From contig BBYL01000029.1 in assembly GCA_001570385.1 (NCBI GenBank), positions 1 to 64,000 on the forward strand: 64,000 bases of DNA, in the 5' to 3' direction. The notes under the pieces were generated by a model, which was not told the DNA's origin, searched no databases, and was given only the letters and a program-made list of their open reading frames with translations. The stretch is from Microtetraspora glauca. Lineage in GTDB: Bacteria; Actinomycetota; Actinomycetes; Streptosporangiales; Streptosporangiaceae. This document shows positions 1-7,309 of the stretch, one piece after another (position 1 is the first letter of the stretch; every line of letters begins with the position of its first letter). The translations under genes were made by a program, and so were the position numbers.

Positions 1-1252
1 GTCCTGCCACATCCCGTCCCAGGCTGACGCGTCCCCGCTCGCCTCCCTCGCCTCCCTCGCCTCCGTCGCCTCCTTCGCCTCCCTTACCGGCCGCGACCGC
101 TCAAACCAGCGGCCTGCCCCTGCCATCACCTGTCCGGCAGGACCGGACTCCGCAGCAGCGATGAGGTCAGGCCGGCCGGCGGCGGGCGGGGGCGAAACCG
201 GCCGGCGAAGACGAGAACGGTCGAGCAACAGCACGGCACCGTACGCGTCACCGGCGAAACGACCGGCCCCGGCCGGCGGCCTGTGCCGCCGGTGCGCACG
301 CCGCCCCAAGGAGGACGGCGGCAGCCCACATGACTCCTCTGAGCCCTCCGCGTGACGTGACAGCAGCACGCCACCCGAAACAATCATCCGATTACGCCTC
401 CCTTCCCTCTCTGGTCGCTTAGCCCACCGCAAACATATCGCTCACACGTTCTATAAACAACTCTCGGTAGTCACACATGTACTCTTTGTGCGCGAGCTGT
501 CGAATGTCACTTTCGAGCGAGCGAGAGTTCCGTCGGGCACGGGCGCTTCATACGCGCAACATCGCCTGAGATCCGCGGCTGACGTCCAGATCACATCCAG
601 ACCAGGCATCCAGACCAGGCATCCACACCGGCATGCAGACCTGGCCTCTTACCCAGCCCCGCCCGAGGGCCCGTGTTTTGCCGGGGAGCCATGCGAAACC
701 CGGCGGCCCCTCAGAGACGAGCCCGCCGCGGACACGCCCGAGCACCCTCTCCGGTGCCCCAGAACGCCCCACGCCGAACCACACGCAACCTTCGAGCCAA
801 AGCCCCGCAGCACGCGAGAGTCGCGTGAAACCAGGGGCCCCTTACGGGCGAACCTGTCGCGGGCACCGCCCGAGCGGCCTCGACAGCACCCCAGAACGCC
901 CATACCGACCGCCCTCCTGGCCGGACCGCGTTCTTGTCGAACCAAACCTGGTCGGACCGCACTTCCGCCCGAACCGGACCTGGCCGAACCGGACCTGGCC
1001 GAACCGGACCTGGCCGAACCGAACCCCTTGCCTGTACCAATCCGCCTGGCCGAACCGAACGCCTTGGCCATACCGAACGCCTTGGCCGTACCGAACGCCG
1101 GACCGTACCGAAACCCGTGGTCGGAGTGGACACGTCGTGCGGGAAGCGCGTTCGCCGCGCGGCGGGGTCCGTGCGCGACAATCACCAAATACTGCGATAT
1201 ATGCGTTTTGGCGGTATTCGATGCCGCAACGGCGAGTGAACCTGACCGTACG
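1..1252. other. Non-coding, repeat-rich left flank
   Basis: No gene is supported here. Several long open frames overlap on both strands, but they are Pro/Arg- or Gly/Arg-rich with no recognisable domain, as expected by chance at this GC content. The stretch holds degenerate repeats: a roughly 80-base unit near 690-772 recurs imperfectly near 817-901, and short tandem repeats lie at 971-1015 and about 1056-1093. It could be a decayed gene or an expanded intergenic repeat. Confidence 0.6.
971..1015. repeat. 15-bp direct tandem repeat, 3 exact copies
   Basis: The unit GAACCGGACCTGGCC occurs three times without change, followed by diverging copies. The length is a multiple of three, so it reads through as a five-residue repeat in any frame, which explains the long open frames here. 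No function is visible. Confidence 0.9.
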
Positions 1253-1273
1253 GGTTATCTCTCTGAAATAACC
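1253..1273. promoter_or_regulatory. Inverted repeat upstream of the histidine kinase gene
   Basis: The arms GGTTAT and ATAACC are separated by 9 bases, in an AT-richer stretch about 80 bases before the kinase start. An 11-base direct repeat GATGCCGCAAC flanks it at 1220-1230 and 1294-1304, followed by an AT-rich TAAAATAACA segment that could hold the -10 region. This is probably the promoter/operator of the kinase gene; no binding protein can be named. Confidence 0.4.
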
Positions 1274-1352
1274 GTGAAGTCCGGCATTTCATAGATGCCG
1301 CAACCTAAAATAACAAGGTCGTTCCCGGGGCGTGAGCAGGGAGGGCCCGCGT

Positions 1353-2054
1353 GTGCCTGACGCGATTTTGATGGTTCTGGCATTATTAACGATTCTGTTC
1401 TTGTGTACGGTGATTGTTCTTCTCCATCGCATAGAGCAGCTGAACGCCAGAGCCGCGGAGATCGCGCGCCAGGCTGTCATCAAGGCGCGGGAGCTGTTCG
1501 CCGACGACGTCCACGACCTCATCGGAAGCCGGCTGTGGCTGGCCGCGCTGCGGGGTGAGATGGCGCGGCGCCTGGCGGATGAGGGTTCCTCGCTGCGGGC
1601 CGAGCTGGCGGAACTCGTCACCTCGATCCACCAGGCCGCCAGCGAGATCCGCGACATCGCCAGGACATATCGCGAGATCTCCCTGAAAACGGAGCTCTCG
1701 CACGCCCGCGCCGTACTGAGGGTCTTCGGGATCGACTGCCGGATCGTGGGAGCCGAGCTCGCGCCCGCCACGGCGGCCGACAAGGTGCTGGCCGTCATCG
1801 TCCGCGAGGCGATCGCGAACGTGCTGCGGCACAGCAAGGCCCGGATCTGCGTGATCGAGGTGTCCCGCCACGGCGACCGGGTCCGTCTCACGATCGAGAA
1901 CGACGGGGTGGATCCGGCCCAGGGCTCGGAGAACGACTGGGAACTGGCCGGCCTGCGCCGCCGGGCCACGATGGTGGGTGGCACGGTCGAGGTCATCGCG
2001 GACTCGGCCGACCGGTTCCGGCTCTCGGTCGAAATCCCTGAGCAGCTCAGATGA
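1353..2054 (+). CDS. Minimal membrane-anchored histidine kinase, NarX/DesK-like (HisKA_3)
   Basis: This is a short sensor kinase of about 233 residues. One N-terminal transmembrane helix (about residues 4-25) is followed directly by a HisKA_3 dimerisation segment with phospho-acceptor His54 (DDVHDLIGSRL). A HATPase_c domain follows, with N-box REAIANVLRH and a late GLRRRATMVGG glycine motif. There is no extracytoplasmic sensor domain, so it may respond to the membrane or to a partner. I chose GTG 1353 because GGGAGGG lies 7 bases upstream; GTG 1332 is in frame but has a weaker ribosome site. It precedes the lanthipeptide synthetase in the same direction, and a NarL-type regulator closes the other end of the cluster, so the two may form a split two-component pair (inference). 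Confidence 0.85.
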   Translation: MPDAILMVLALLTILFLCTVIVLLHRIEQLNARAAEIARQAVIKARELFADDVHDLIGSRLWLAALRGEMARRLADEGSSLRAELAELVTSIHQAASEIRDIARTYREISLKTELSHARAVLRVFGIDCRIVGAELAPATAADKVLAVIVREAIANVLRHSKARICVIEVSRHGDRVRLTIENDGVDPAQGSENDWELAGLRRRATMVGGTVEVIADSADRFRLSVEIPEQLR

Positions 2055-2171
2055 CGCCGTACCGGTCGCGTTGATGAGAAACGCACATGCCATCGATGAA
2101 CCGTGTAACTAGACCGGACGCGTGACCATTCGCCATTCTCTCTTTAGCGATAAACAGGGAGATGGCGGCAT

Positions 2172-4736
2172 ATGGATGATTACGAGCTTTACTGTCTGGC
2201 TGATTCGTTGTTCTATGACACACTTGATCAGAAGACTGCTGATTCTTCGGGTTTTTCCGTCTTGTCACTGGAAGTCCCTGACAGTTGGTTTCATCAGGCG
2301 ACGGACACGTGGATGTACTACGCGCCGGTCGATGTCGACCGGCTGCCCTCCCAGGGGTGGAAGATCCATGTGTCCGCGTGCCTGGCCGACGCGGAACGCG
2401 CGGTCCGGACAGTGTGGGACTACTGCCTGCCCAGGAACGTGGCGTTCAAGTTCCTGCGCAGCGAGTCCGTCTTGGTCATGCACAACTCCAAGGCCGCGTC
2501 GCGGGCGTCGAGCGGAAAGCTGGTCACGATCTACCCGCAGGACGAGGCCCAGCTGGAGCTGGTGCTGAGCGAGCTCGACGAGCTGCTGCGCGGAGTCGAA
2601 GGTCCGTACATCCTCAGCGACCTGCGCTACGGCGACGGCCCGCTCTTCGTCCGGTACGGCGGATTCGCCGAGCGGCGCTGCCTGAACGCGGGCGGCGAGA
2701 TGGTGCTCGCCATCGAGGACGGCGAGGGCCGGCTCGTCCCCGACGTCCGCGGATCCACCTTCTCCGTTCCTTCCTGGATCGAGCTCCCCGCCTTTCTCGA
2801 ACCCCACCTGGCCGCCCGCAACGCCGTCACCACCGCGGGCCTGCCGTACGAGATCGAGAGCGTGATGCACTTCTCCAACGGCGGAGGCGTGTACCTCGGC
2901 AAGGACCTGTCCACGGGTCGGCGCGTGGTGCTGAAGGAGGCGCGGCCGCATGCCGGGCTCGACGCGGCCGGACGTGACGCGGTCGCCCGCCTGGAACATG
3001 AGCGGGACATCCTGCGGCGGCTCGCCGGACTTGAGTCGGTGCCGGCGCTCCTGGACCACTTCACCATCGGAGAACACCACTTCCTGGTCGAGGAGTTCGT
3101 CGACGGCAACCCCCTGCAGCGGCTCCTCGTCCACCGCTATCCGCTCACCCGTACCGATCTCGCCCCCGACGCGCTGGCCGGCTACACCGAATGGGCGCTG
3201 GACATGGTGGCCAAGGTGGAGCGGGCGGTCAGCTCCCTGCACGAACGCGGAGTCGTGTTCGGTGACCTCCATCCGAACAACATCCTGGTGACCGACGAAG
3301 GCCGGCTGGTGCTGATCGACTTCGAGGTGGCCACGCTCGCCGAGGACCGGGCGCGCCCGGCGCTGGGCCATCCCGCCTACGCCGCGCCGTCCGACCGGCT
3401 CGGCACGGCGAGCGACCAGTACGCGCTGGCCTGCCTGAGGCTGGGCATGTTCGCTCCTCAGACCACCATCATGGTGCCGATGCACCGGGGGAAGGCTCGT
3501 CATCTGGCCCGCCTGGTCACCGAGACGTTCCCCGTCCCCCCGGCAGTCGTCGAAGAGGCCGCGCACACGATCGCGGACGACCGTGACATGGCGGAGCCGC
3601 CCGATCCCGGCGACTGGCCGGAGATCCGCGACGCCCTGCGCCGTGCCGTACTGGCCTCCGCCACCCCCGACCGCGACGACCGGCTCTTCCCCGGAGACGT
3701 GGCGCAGTTCCGGCCCGGTGGCGGGCTCAACCTCGCCCACGGCGCCGCGGGAGTGCTCCACGCTCTGGCCGAGACCGGGGCCGGCCGCTTCCCCGAGCAC
3801 GAGGACTGGCTGCGCAAGCGGGCCGTCACCCCGCGATCGGGCACCGCGATCGGCTTCTACGACGGGCTGCACGGTGTCGCCCACGTCCTGGAACGGCTCG
3901 GACACCGGCAGGACGCCCTCGACGTCATGGACATCTGCCTGCGGGAGCGATGGGAAGGGCTCGGGCTCGGCCTGTACTCCGGACTGGCGGGAATCGGGCT
4001 GAACCTGCTGCACGTGGGCGAGACGACCGGCGAGGGGAAGCTCCTCGACAAGGCGTACGAGATCGTCCACGCGTGCGCCGGCCGGCTTGGCGGCGCGGAC
4101 GACGTGCCGGACGTCAGCGGCGGCTCGAATCCCCGCGCCGGGTTGATGTTCGGCTCGTCGGGGCCCGCGCTGCTCTTCCTCCACGCGTACGAGAGGATCG
4201 GCGACGCCGCGCTGCTGGAGCTGGCCCGCGTCGCGCTGCGCCAGGATCTGCGGCGCTGCGTGCGTGCCGCGGACGGATCCCTCCAGGTCGACCAGGGCTG
4301 GCGTCACCTGCCCTATCTCGACGAGGGCTCGGTCGGCATCGGCCTGGTCCTGGCCCGATATCTGACCCATCATCCCGATGAGGGCCTCAGCCGCGATCTG
4401 GACGACCTGCTCGCGGTCACCCGGTCCGCGTACTTCGTGCAGCCTGGCCTGTTCACCGGCCGGGCCGGCGTGATCGCGTCACTGGCCATGATCCGGCGCT
4501 CGGATCCCGGGCTCGGCGCGCAGATCCGCGGGCTGCGCTGGCACACGCTCCCGTACGGCGAAGGCGTGGCCTTCCCCGGGGACCAGCTGTTGCGGCTCTC
4601 GATGGACTTCTCCACAGGAACGGCGGGCGTCCTCTTCGCCCTGGGCGCCGCCCTGCACGAGGAACCGGTGTTCCTCCCCTTCAGCCAGCCGCCTGGCCAG
4701 CGGCTCCCGTCCGAACGATCTTGGAAGGAGGTGTAG
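2172..4736 (+). CDS. lanKC: Class III lanthipeptide synthetase LanKC (RamC/AmfT-like)
   Basis: A three-domain enzyme of 854 residues, normal for LanKC. The N-terminal lyase region (about 1-220) eliminates phosphate. The Ser/Thr kinase domain (about 229-500) has a VVLKEARP lysine motif, a catalytic loop FGDLHPNNIL and LIDFE in place of DFG. The LanC-like cyclase region (about 550-840) retains glycine-rich motifs (GLYSGLAGIGLNLL, GLFTGRAGVI) but lacks the Cys-Cys-His zinc ligands. That absence separates class III from class IV. In the family it phosphorylates precursor Ser/Thr, eliminates the phosphate and cyclises onto Cys to give lanthionine or labionin. A purine-rich AGGGAGATGG precedes the ATG by a few bases. 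The precursor gene starts 4 bases after the stop and its ribosome site lies inside the last codons, so the two genes are tightly coupled. Confidence 0.97.
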   Translation: MDDYELYCLADSLFYDTLDQKTADSSGFSVLSLEVPDSWFHQATDTWMYYAPVDVDRLPSQGWKIHVSACLADAERAVRTVWDYCLPRNVAFKFLRSESVLVMHNSKAASRASSGKLVTIYPQDEAQLELVLSELDELLRGVEGPYILSDLRYGDGPLFVRYGGFAERRCLNAGGEMVLAIEDGEGRLVPDVRGSTFSVPSWIELPAFLEPHLAARNAVTTAGLPYEIESVMHFSNGGGVYLGKDLSTGRRVVLKEARPHAGLDAAGRDAVARLEHERDILRRLAGLESVPALLDHFTIGEHHFLVEEFVDGNPLQRLLVHRYPLTRTDLAPDALAGYTEWALDMVAKVERAVSSLHERGVVFGDLHPNNILVTDEGRLVLIDFEVATLAEDRARPALGHPAYAAPSDRLGTASDQYALACLRLGMFAPQTTIMVPMHRGKARHLARLVTETFPVPPAVVEEAAHTIADDRDMAEPPDPGDWPEIRDALRRAVLASATPDRDDRLFPGDVAQFRPGGGLNLAHGAAGVLHALAETGAGRFPEHEDWLRKRAVTPRSGTAIGFYDGLHGVAHVLERLGHRQDALDVMDICLRERWEGLGLGLYSGLAGIGLNLLHVGETTGEGKLLDKAYEIVHACAGRLGGADDVPDVSGGSNPRAGLMFGSSGPALLFLHAYERIGDAALLELARVALRQDLRRCVRAADGSLQVDQGWRHLPYLDEGSVGIGLVLARYLTHHPDEGLSRDLDDLLAVTRSAYFVQPGLFTGRAGVIASLAMIRRSDPGLGAQIRGLRWHTLPYGEGVAFPGDQLLRLSMDFSTGTAGVLFALGAALHEEPVFLPFSQPPGQRLPSERSWKEV
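4725..4731 (+). promoter_or_regulatory. Strong ribosome binding site of the precursor gene, inside the lanKC 3' end
   Basis: AAGGAGG lies 9 bases before the precursor ATG and overlaps the last codons of the synthetase gene. It decides the start of a gene too short for usual gene callers and suggests very efficient translation of the precursor. Confidence 0.9.
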
Positions 4737-4740
4737 ACAA

Positions 4741-4869
4741 ATGGTTCTCCTCGATCTTCAGGGTATGGAGACCCCCGGTGGGGGCGGTCACGGCGGCGGC
4801 AGCACGCTGACCGTGCTGACCTGCCAGTCCGGCAGGCCGAGCAACCTCAGCCTCGTCCTCTGCCACTAG
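4741..4869 (+). CDS. lanA: Class III lanthipeptide precursor, SapB/AmfS-like
   Basis: A 42-residue peptide. Residues 3-12 read LLDLQGMETP, matching the conserved leader motif of class III precursors, where the LxLQ element binds LanKC. A glycine-rich bridge with one His (residues 13-20) leads to a core with two ring motifs: STLTVLTC (21-28) and SNLSLVLC (34-41). Both fit Ser/Thr-x2-Ser/Thr-x3-Cys, and the peptide ends in His42. This twin-ring layout is the one in SapB of Streptomyces coelicolor, a morphogenetic surfactant peptide. The spacer QSGRP between the rings carries a charged residue and a proline. Two prolines (12 and 33) are potential cut sites for the oligopeptidase encoded downstream. 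The product could be a SapB-type peptide or a class III lanthipeptide with another activity; the ring type (lanthionine or labionin) cannot be read from sequence. Confidence 0.95.
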   Translation: MVLLDLQGMETPGGGGHGGGSTLTVLTCQSGRPSNLSLVLCH

Positions 4870-4907
4870 AGGCAGGTCATATGACGGTCGCCGTCATGGC
4901 GACCACT

Positions 4908-4936
4908 CGGGCCCTGGGCACTGCGCCCAGGGCCCG
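4908..4936 (+). terminator. Hairpin downstream of the precursor gene, likely attenuator or mRNA stabiliser
   Basis: A perfect 12-bp stem (CGGGCCCTGGGC with its complement) closes a 5-base loop (ACTGC), 38 bases after the precursor stop. No U-run follows. In lanthipeptide operons such hairpins commonly allow partial read-through, so that precursor mRNA exceeds transporter mRNA, or protect the 3' end. Either role fits here. Confidence 0.75.
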
Positions 4937-5045
4937 ACCCAGGATCAGGCGGGTGAGAATCCGCGCCCGAAGAGTTTTGATCGCTCGGGAAGTCCCCGCC
5001 CGGCGAGCCACGCGCTCGGCGCGCTTCCCGCTCGCACGGGACGCT

Positions 5046-5172
5046 GTACGGAACGTCGTACGGAACGTCGTACGGAACGTCGTACGGAACGTCGTACGGA
5101 ACGTCGTACGGAACGTCGTACGGAACGTCGTACGGAACGTCGTACGGAACGTCGTACGGAACGTCGTACGGA
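5046..5172. repeat. 12-bp tandem repeat array, 10 exact copies plus a partial copy
   Basis: The unit GTACGGAACGTC is repeated ten times without a single mismatch (5046-5165), followed by a 7-base partial copy. The array sits in the 502-base gap between precursor and transporter genes (4870-5371), which contains no supported gene. Read through, it gives Arg-Asn-Val-Val or Asp-Val-Pro-Tyr repeats, but no start, ribosome site or domain supports translation. Perfect identity suggests recent slippage. It could affect transcription or mRNA structure between the genes. Confidence 0.95.
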
Positions 5173-5371
5173 CTGGCACCCGAGACGGCGGGCGTAACGG
5201 CGGGCGAGATGTTACGAACCGGCGGACGGGATATCGGACGCTGCCGCAAGCACTTCCCCACCCGCTCCCCACGCACTCCCCCACGCACTCCCCCACGAAC
5301 TTTCCCGCGCTGGGACGAACTGGAACGCACTGGCGAACGGGCTTCACGCACGACGACGACGAGGAGGACGG

Positions 5372-7309
5372 ATGGAGGCGGCAGATCGGCTCGTGGTCCG
5401 GACCATCCGGCACGGCGGCCCGTGGCTGTTCGTCCTGGCCGTCGCGTCTGTCGGCGGATCGATCCTCGAGCTGGCTCTCCCGTACGTCATCGGCAGGACC
5501 GTCGACGGCCTGGCCACGGGCGGGGCCGCCGGATCACCCAGCGGTTCCTTCACGGACTCCCTCACGGCATCGCTCACGACGTCCCTCACCGGCTGCGTCC
5601 TCGTCCTCGCCGGGGTCGTCGCCTGCGACAGCCTGCGCGTATGGGCGGCCGGCGCGACGAGCGCCCACGCGTCGGCGTGGTTGCGCCGCCGGATCACCCG
5701 GCACGTACTCGGCGCCGGTCCCGCGATGACCCGCCGCTTCCCCGAAGGCGACCTCACGACCCGGCTGGGCATGAACGCCGAGGAGACCGGACGCGCCCCG
5801 GAGGCGGTGATCACCGGCGCGTCTCTGCTGGTCCCGACGGCCGGCGGCCTCGTTGCCCTCACGCTCATCGACCCGGTGTTGACGCTCACGCTCGTCGCCG
5901 GGCTCGTCGTGATCCTGCTCGTCCTGCGCGCCTTCCTGCGGGACACCACCGCGGTCGTCGCCGCGTACCAGGAGGTCCAGGGCGGCATCGCCGCCCGTCT
6001 GGTCACCGCGCTGTCCGGCGCGCGCACGATCGCGGCCGCCGGCACGACGGACGGGGAGATCGCGCGGGTGCTCGCGCCGCTCCCCCGCCTGCGCGCGTAC
6101 GGCATGGACCTGTGGCGGGCGAACGCGCGGGCCGGAGTCCAGACCGGTGTGGTGGTACCGCTGCTGGAGGTGGCCGTGCTCGTCGTCGGCGGGCTGCGCC
6201 TGGCCGGAGGCGATCTCACAGTCGGCGAGCTGTACGCGGCGGCGAGGTACGTGGTGCTCGGCGCGGGGCTCGGCTCGGCGCTGGGATACATCGGGCGGCT
6301 GGCCAGGGCACGATCGGCGGCCGGACGGGTCGGGGAGCTCTCGGAGGAGCCTCCCCTGCCCTACGGAACACGCGAGCTGCCGCCCGGCCCCGGCACGCTC
6401 GAGTTTCGCAGTGTGGCGGCGAACGGGTTGCGCGACCTCGACGTCGTCATACCGGGCGGGTCGGCGATCGCGGTTGTCGGCAGGTCCGGCTCCGGGAAGT
6501 CGGCGCTCGCGGCACTCGCGGGCCGGCTGGCCGATCCGTCCGAGGGGGCCGTGCTGCTCGACGGGGTGCCGGTGCGGGAACTCTCCCGCACGGCGCTCCG
6601 CCGGGCGGTCGGCTACGCCTTCGAGCGGCCGGTCCTGGTGGGCGACACCATCGGCGACGCGATCGCCCTCGGCCTCGGGATCCGGCCCGCCCGCGCCTCC
6701 ACTCCCACCTCCGCTCCCACCTCTGCTCCCTCCACTCCCGTCTCCGCCTCCGCCTCTGCCTCCGTCTTGGCCGCGACGCGGGCGGCGTGCGCCGACGAGT
6801 TCGTCCGGCGGCTGCCCCAGGGATACGGGACACCGCTGAGGGACGCGCCGATGTCGGGCGGGGAGAGGCAGCGGATCGGGCTGGCACGCGCGTTCGCCCA
6901 GGGCACCCGTCTGCTGGTGCTGGACGACGCGACCTCCAGCCTGGACACCCTGACCGAGCGTCAGGTCAGCGCCGCGCTGACCGGGGAACTGGGCGGGCGG
7001 ACCCGGCTGGTCGTGGCGCACCGGGTCGCGACGGCGGCTCGGGCCGACGCGGTGCTCTGGCTGGAGGACGGACGGCTGCGCGGTTTCGACCGCCATGAGG
7101 TGTTGTGGTCCGCGAACCCCGGCTATCGCGCCGTCTTCCAGGCACACGTCTCCGAACCGGCCCCGCATTCCGTCACAGACCACACTCGATCCCGGGCACG
7201 CGCCTCCCAACCGGCTCCCGCCACGAGCCCGACACCGAATTCGCCCCAGGTACGCGTCCCGGACACGCCCACGGAGTGGGCGGATCACTCAGGGGCGGAG
7301 CACTCATGA
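5372..7309 (+). CDS. ABC exporter half-transporter of the lanthipeptide cluster (RamA/RamB type), degenerate NBD
   Basis: An exporter of 645 residues with an N-terminal six-helix membrane domain (about 15-320) and a C-terminal ATPase domain. Walker A is GRSGSGKSAL, the signature MSGGERQR, and the switch VAHRV. The Walker B segment is LLVLDDATSS, with Asp where the catalytic Glu is usual, and the Q-loop reads AFERP, without its Gln. These are signs of the degenerate site of a heterodimeric exporter. A Ser/Thr/Ala/Pro-rich insertion (about residues 435-465) interrupts the helical part of the ATPase domain, and the C-terminus carries a disordered tail of about 50 residues. GGAGGACGG precedes the ATG. 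It overlaps the next transporter gene by 4 bases and presumably pairs with it to export the modified peptide. Confidence 0.93.
   Translation: MEAADRLVVRTIRHGGPWLFVLAVASVGGSILELALPYVIGRTVDGLATGGAAGSPSGSFTDSLTASLTTSLTGCVLVLAGVVACDSLRVWAAGATSAHASAWLRRRITRHVLGAGPAMTRRFPEGDLTTRLGMNAEETGRAPEAVITGASLLVPTAGGLVALTLIDPVLTLTLVAGLVVILLVLRAFLRDTTAVVAAYQEVQGGIAARLVTALSGARTIAAAGTTDGEIARVLAPLPRLRAYGMDLWRANARAGVQTGVVVPLLEVAVLVVGGLRLAGGDLTVGELYAAARYVVLGAGLGSALGYIGRLARARSAAGRVGELSEEPPLPYGTRELPPGPGTLEFRSVAANGLRDLDVVIPGGSAIAVVGRSGSGKSALAALAGRLADPSEGAVLLDGVPVRELSRTALRRAVGYAFERPVLVGDTIGDAIALGLGIRPARASTPTSAPTSAPSTPVSASASASVLAATRAACADEFVRRLPQGYGTPLRDAPMSGGERQRIGLARAFAQGTRLLVLDDATSSLDTLTERQVSAALTGELGGRTRLVVAHRVATAARADAVLWLEDGRLRGFDRHEVLWSANPGYRAVFQAHVSEPAPHSVTDHTRSRARASQPAPATSPTPNSPQVRVPDTPTEWADHSGAEHS

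Noticed and set aside
488..1294. Long open frames on both strands in the left flank
   Set aside because: Pro/Arg/Gly-rich, no domain, no ribosome site; frames remain open on several strands at once because of GC bias and repeats with lengths divisible by three.
2265..4373. 702-residue minus-strand frame inside lanKC
   Set aside because: Antisense shadow of a clearly coding gene; no motifs or start signals.
5046..5172. CRISPR array
   Set aside because: The repeats are contiguous 12-mers without spacers. The same holds for the arrays at 23237, 28855, 33818, 55292 and 57552.
4870..5371. A second lanthipeptide precursor
   Set aside because: No second LxLQ leader or S-x2-S-x3-C core is found on either strand.
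4881..5729. Open frame with an RNVV repeat after the precursor gene, as a second peptide or adhesin
   Set aside because: It comes from the 12-bp array, has no ribosome site or signal, and runs out of frame into the real exporter gene.
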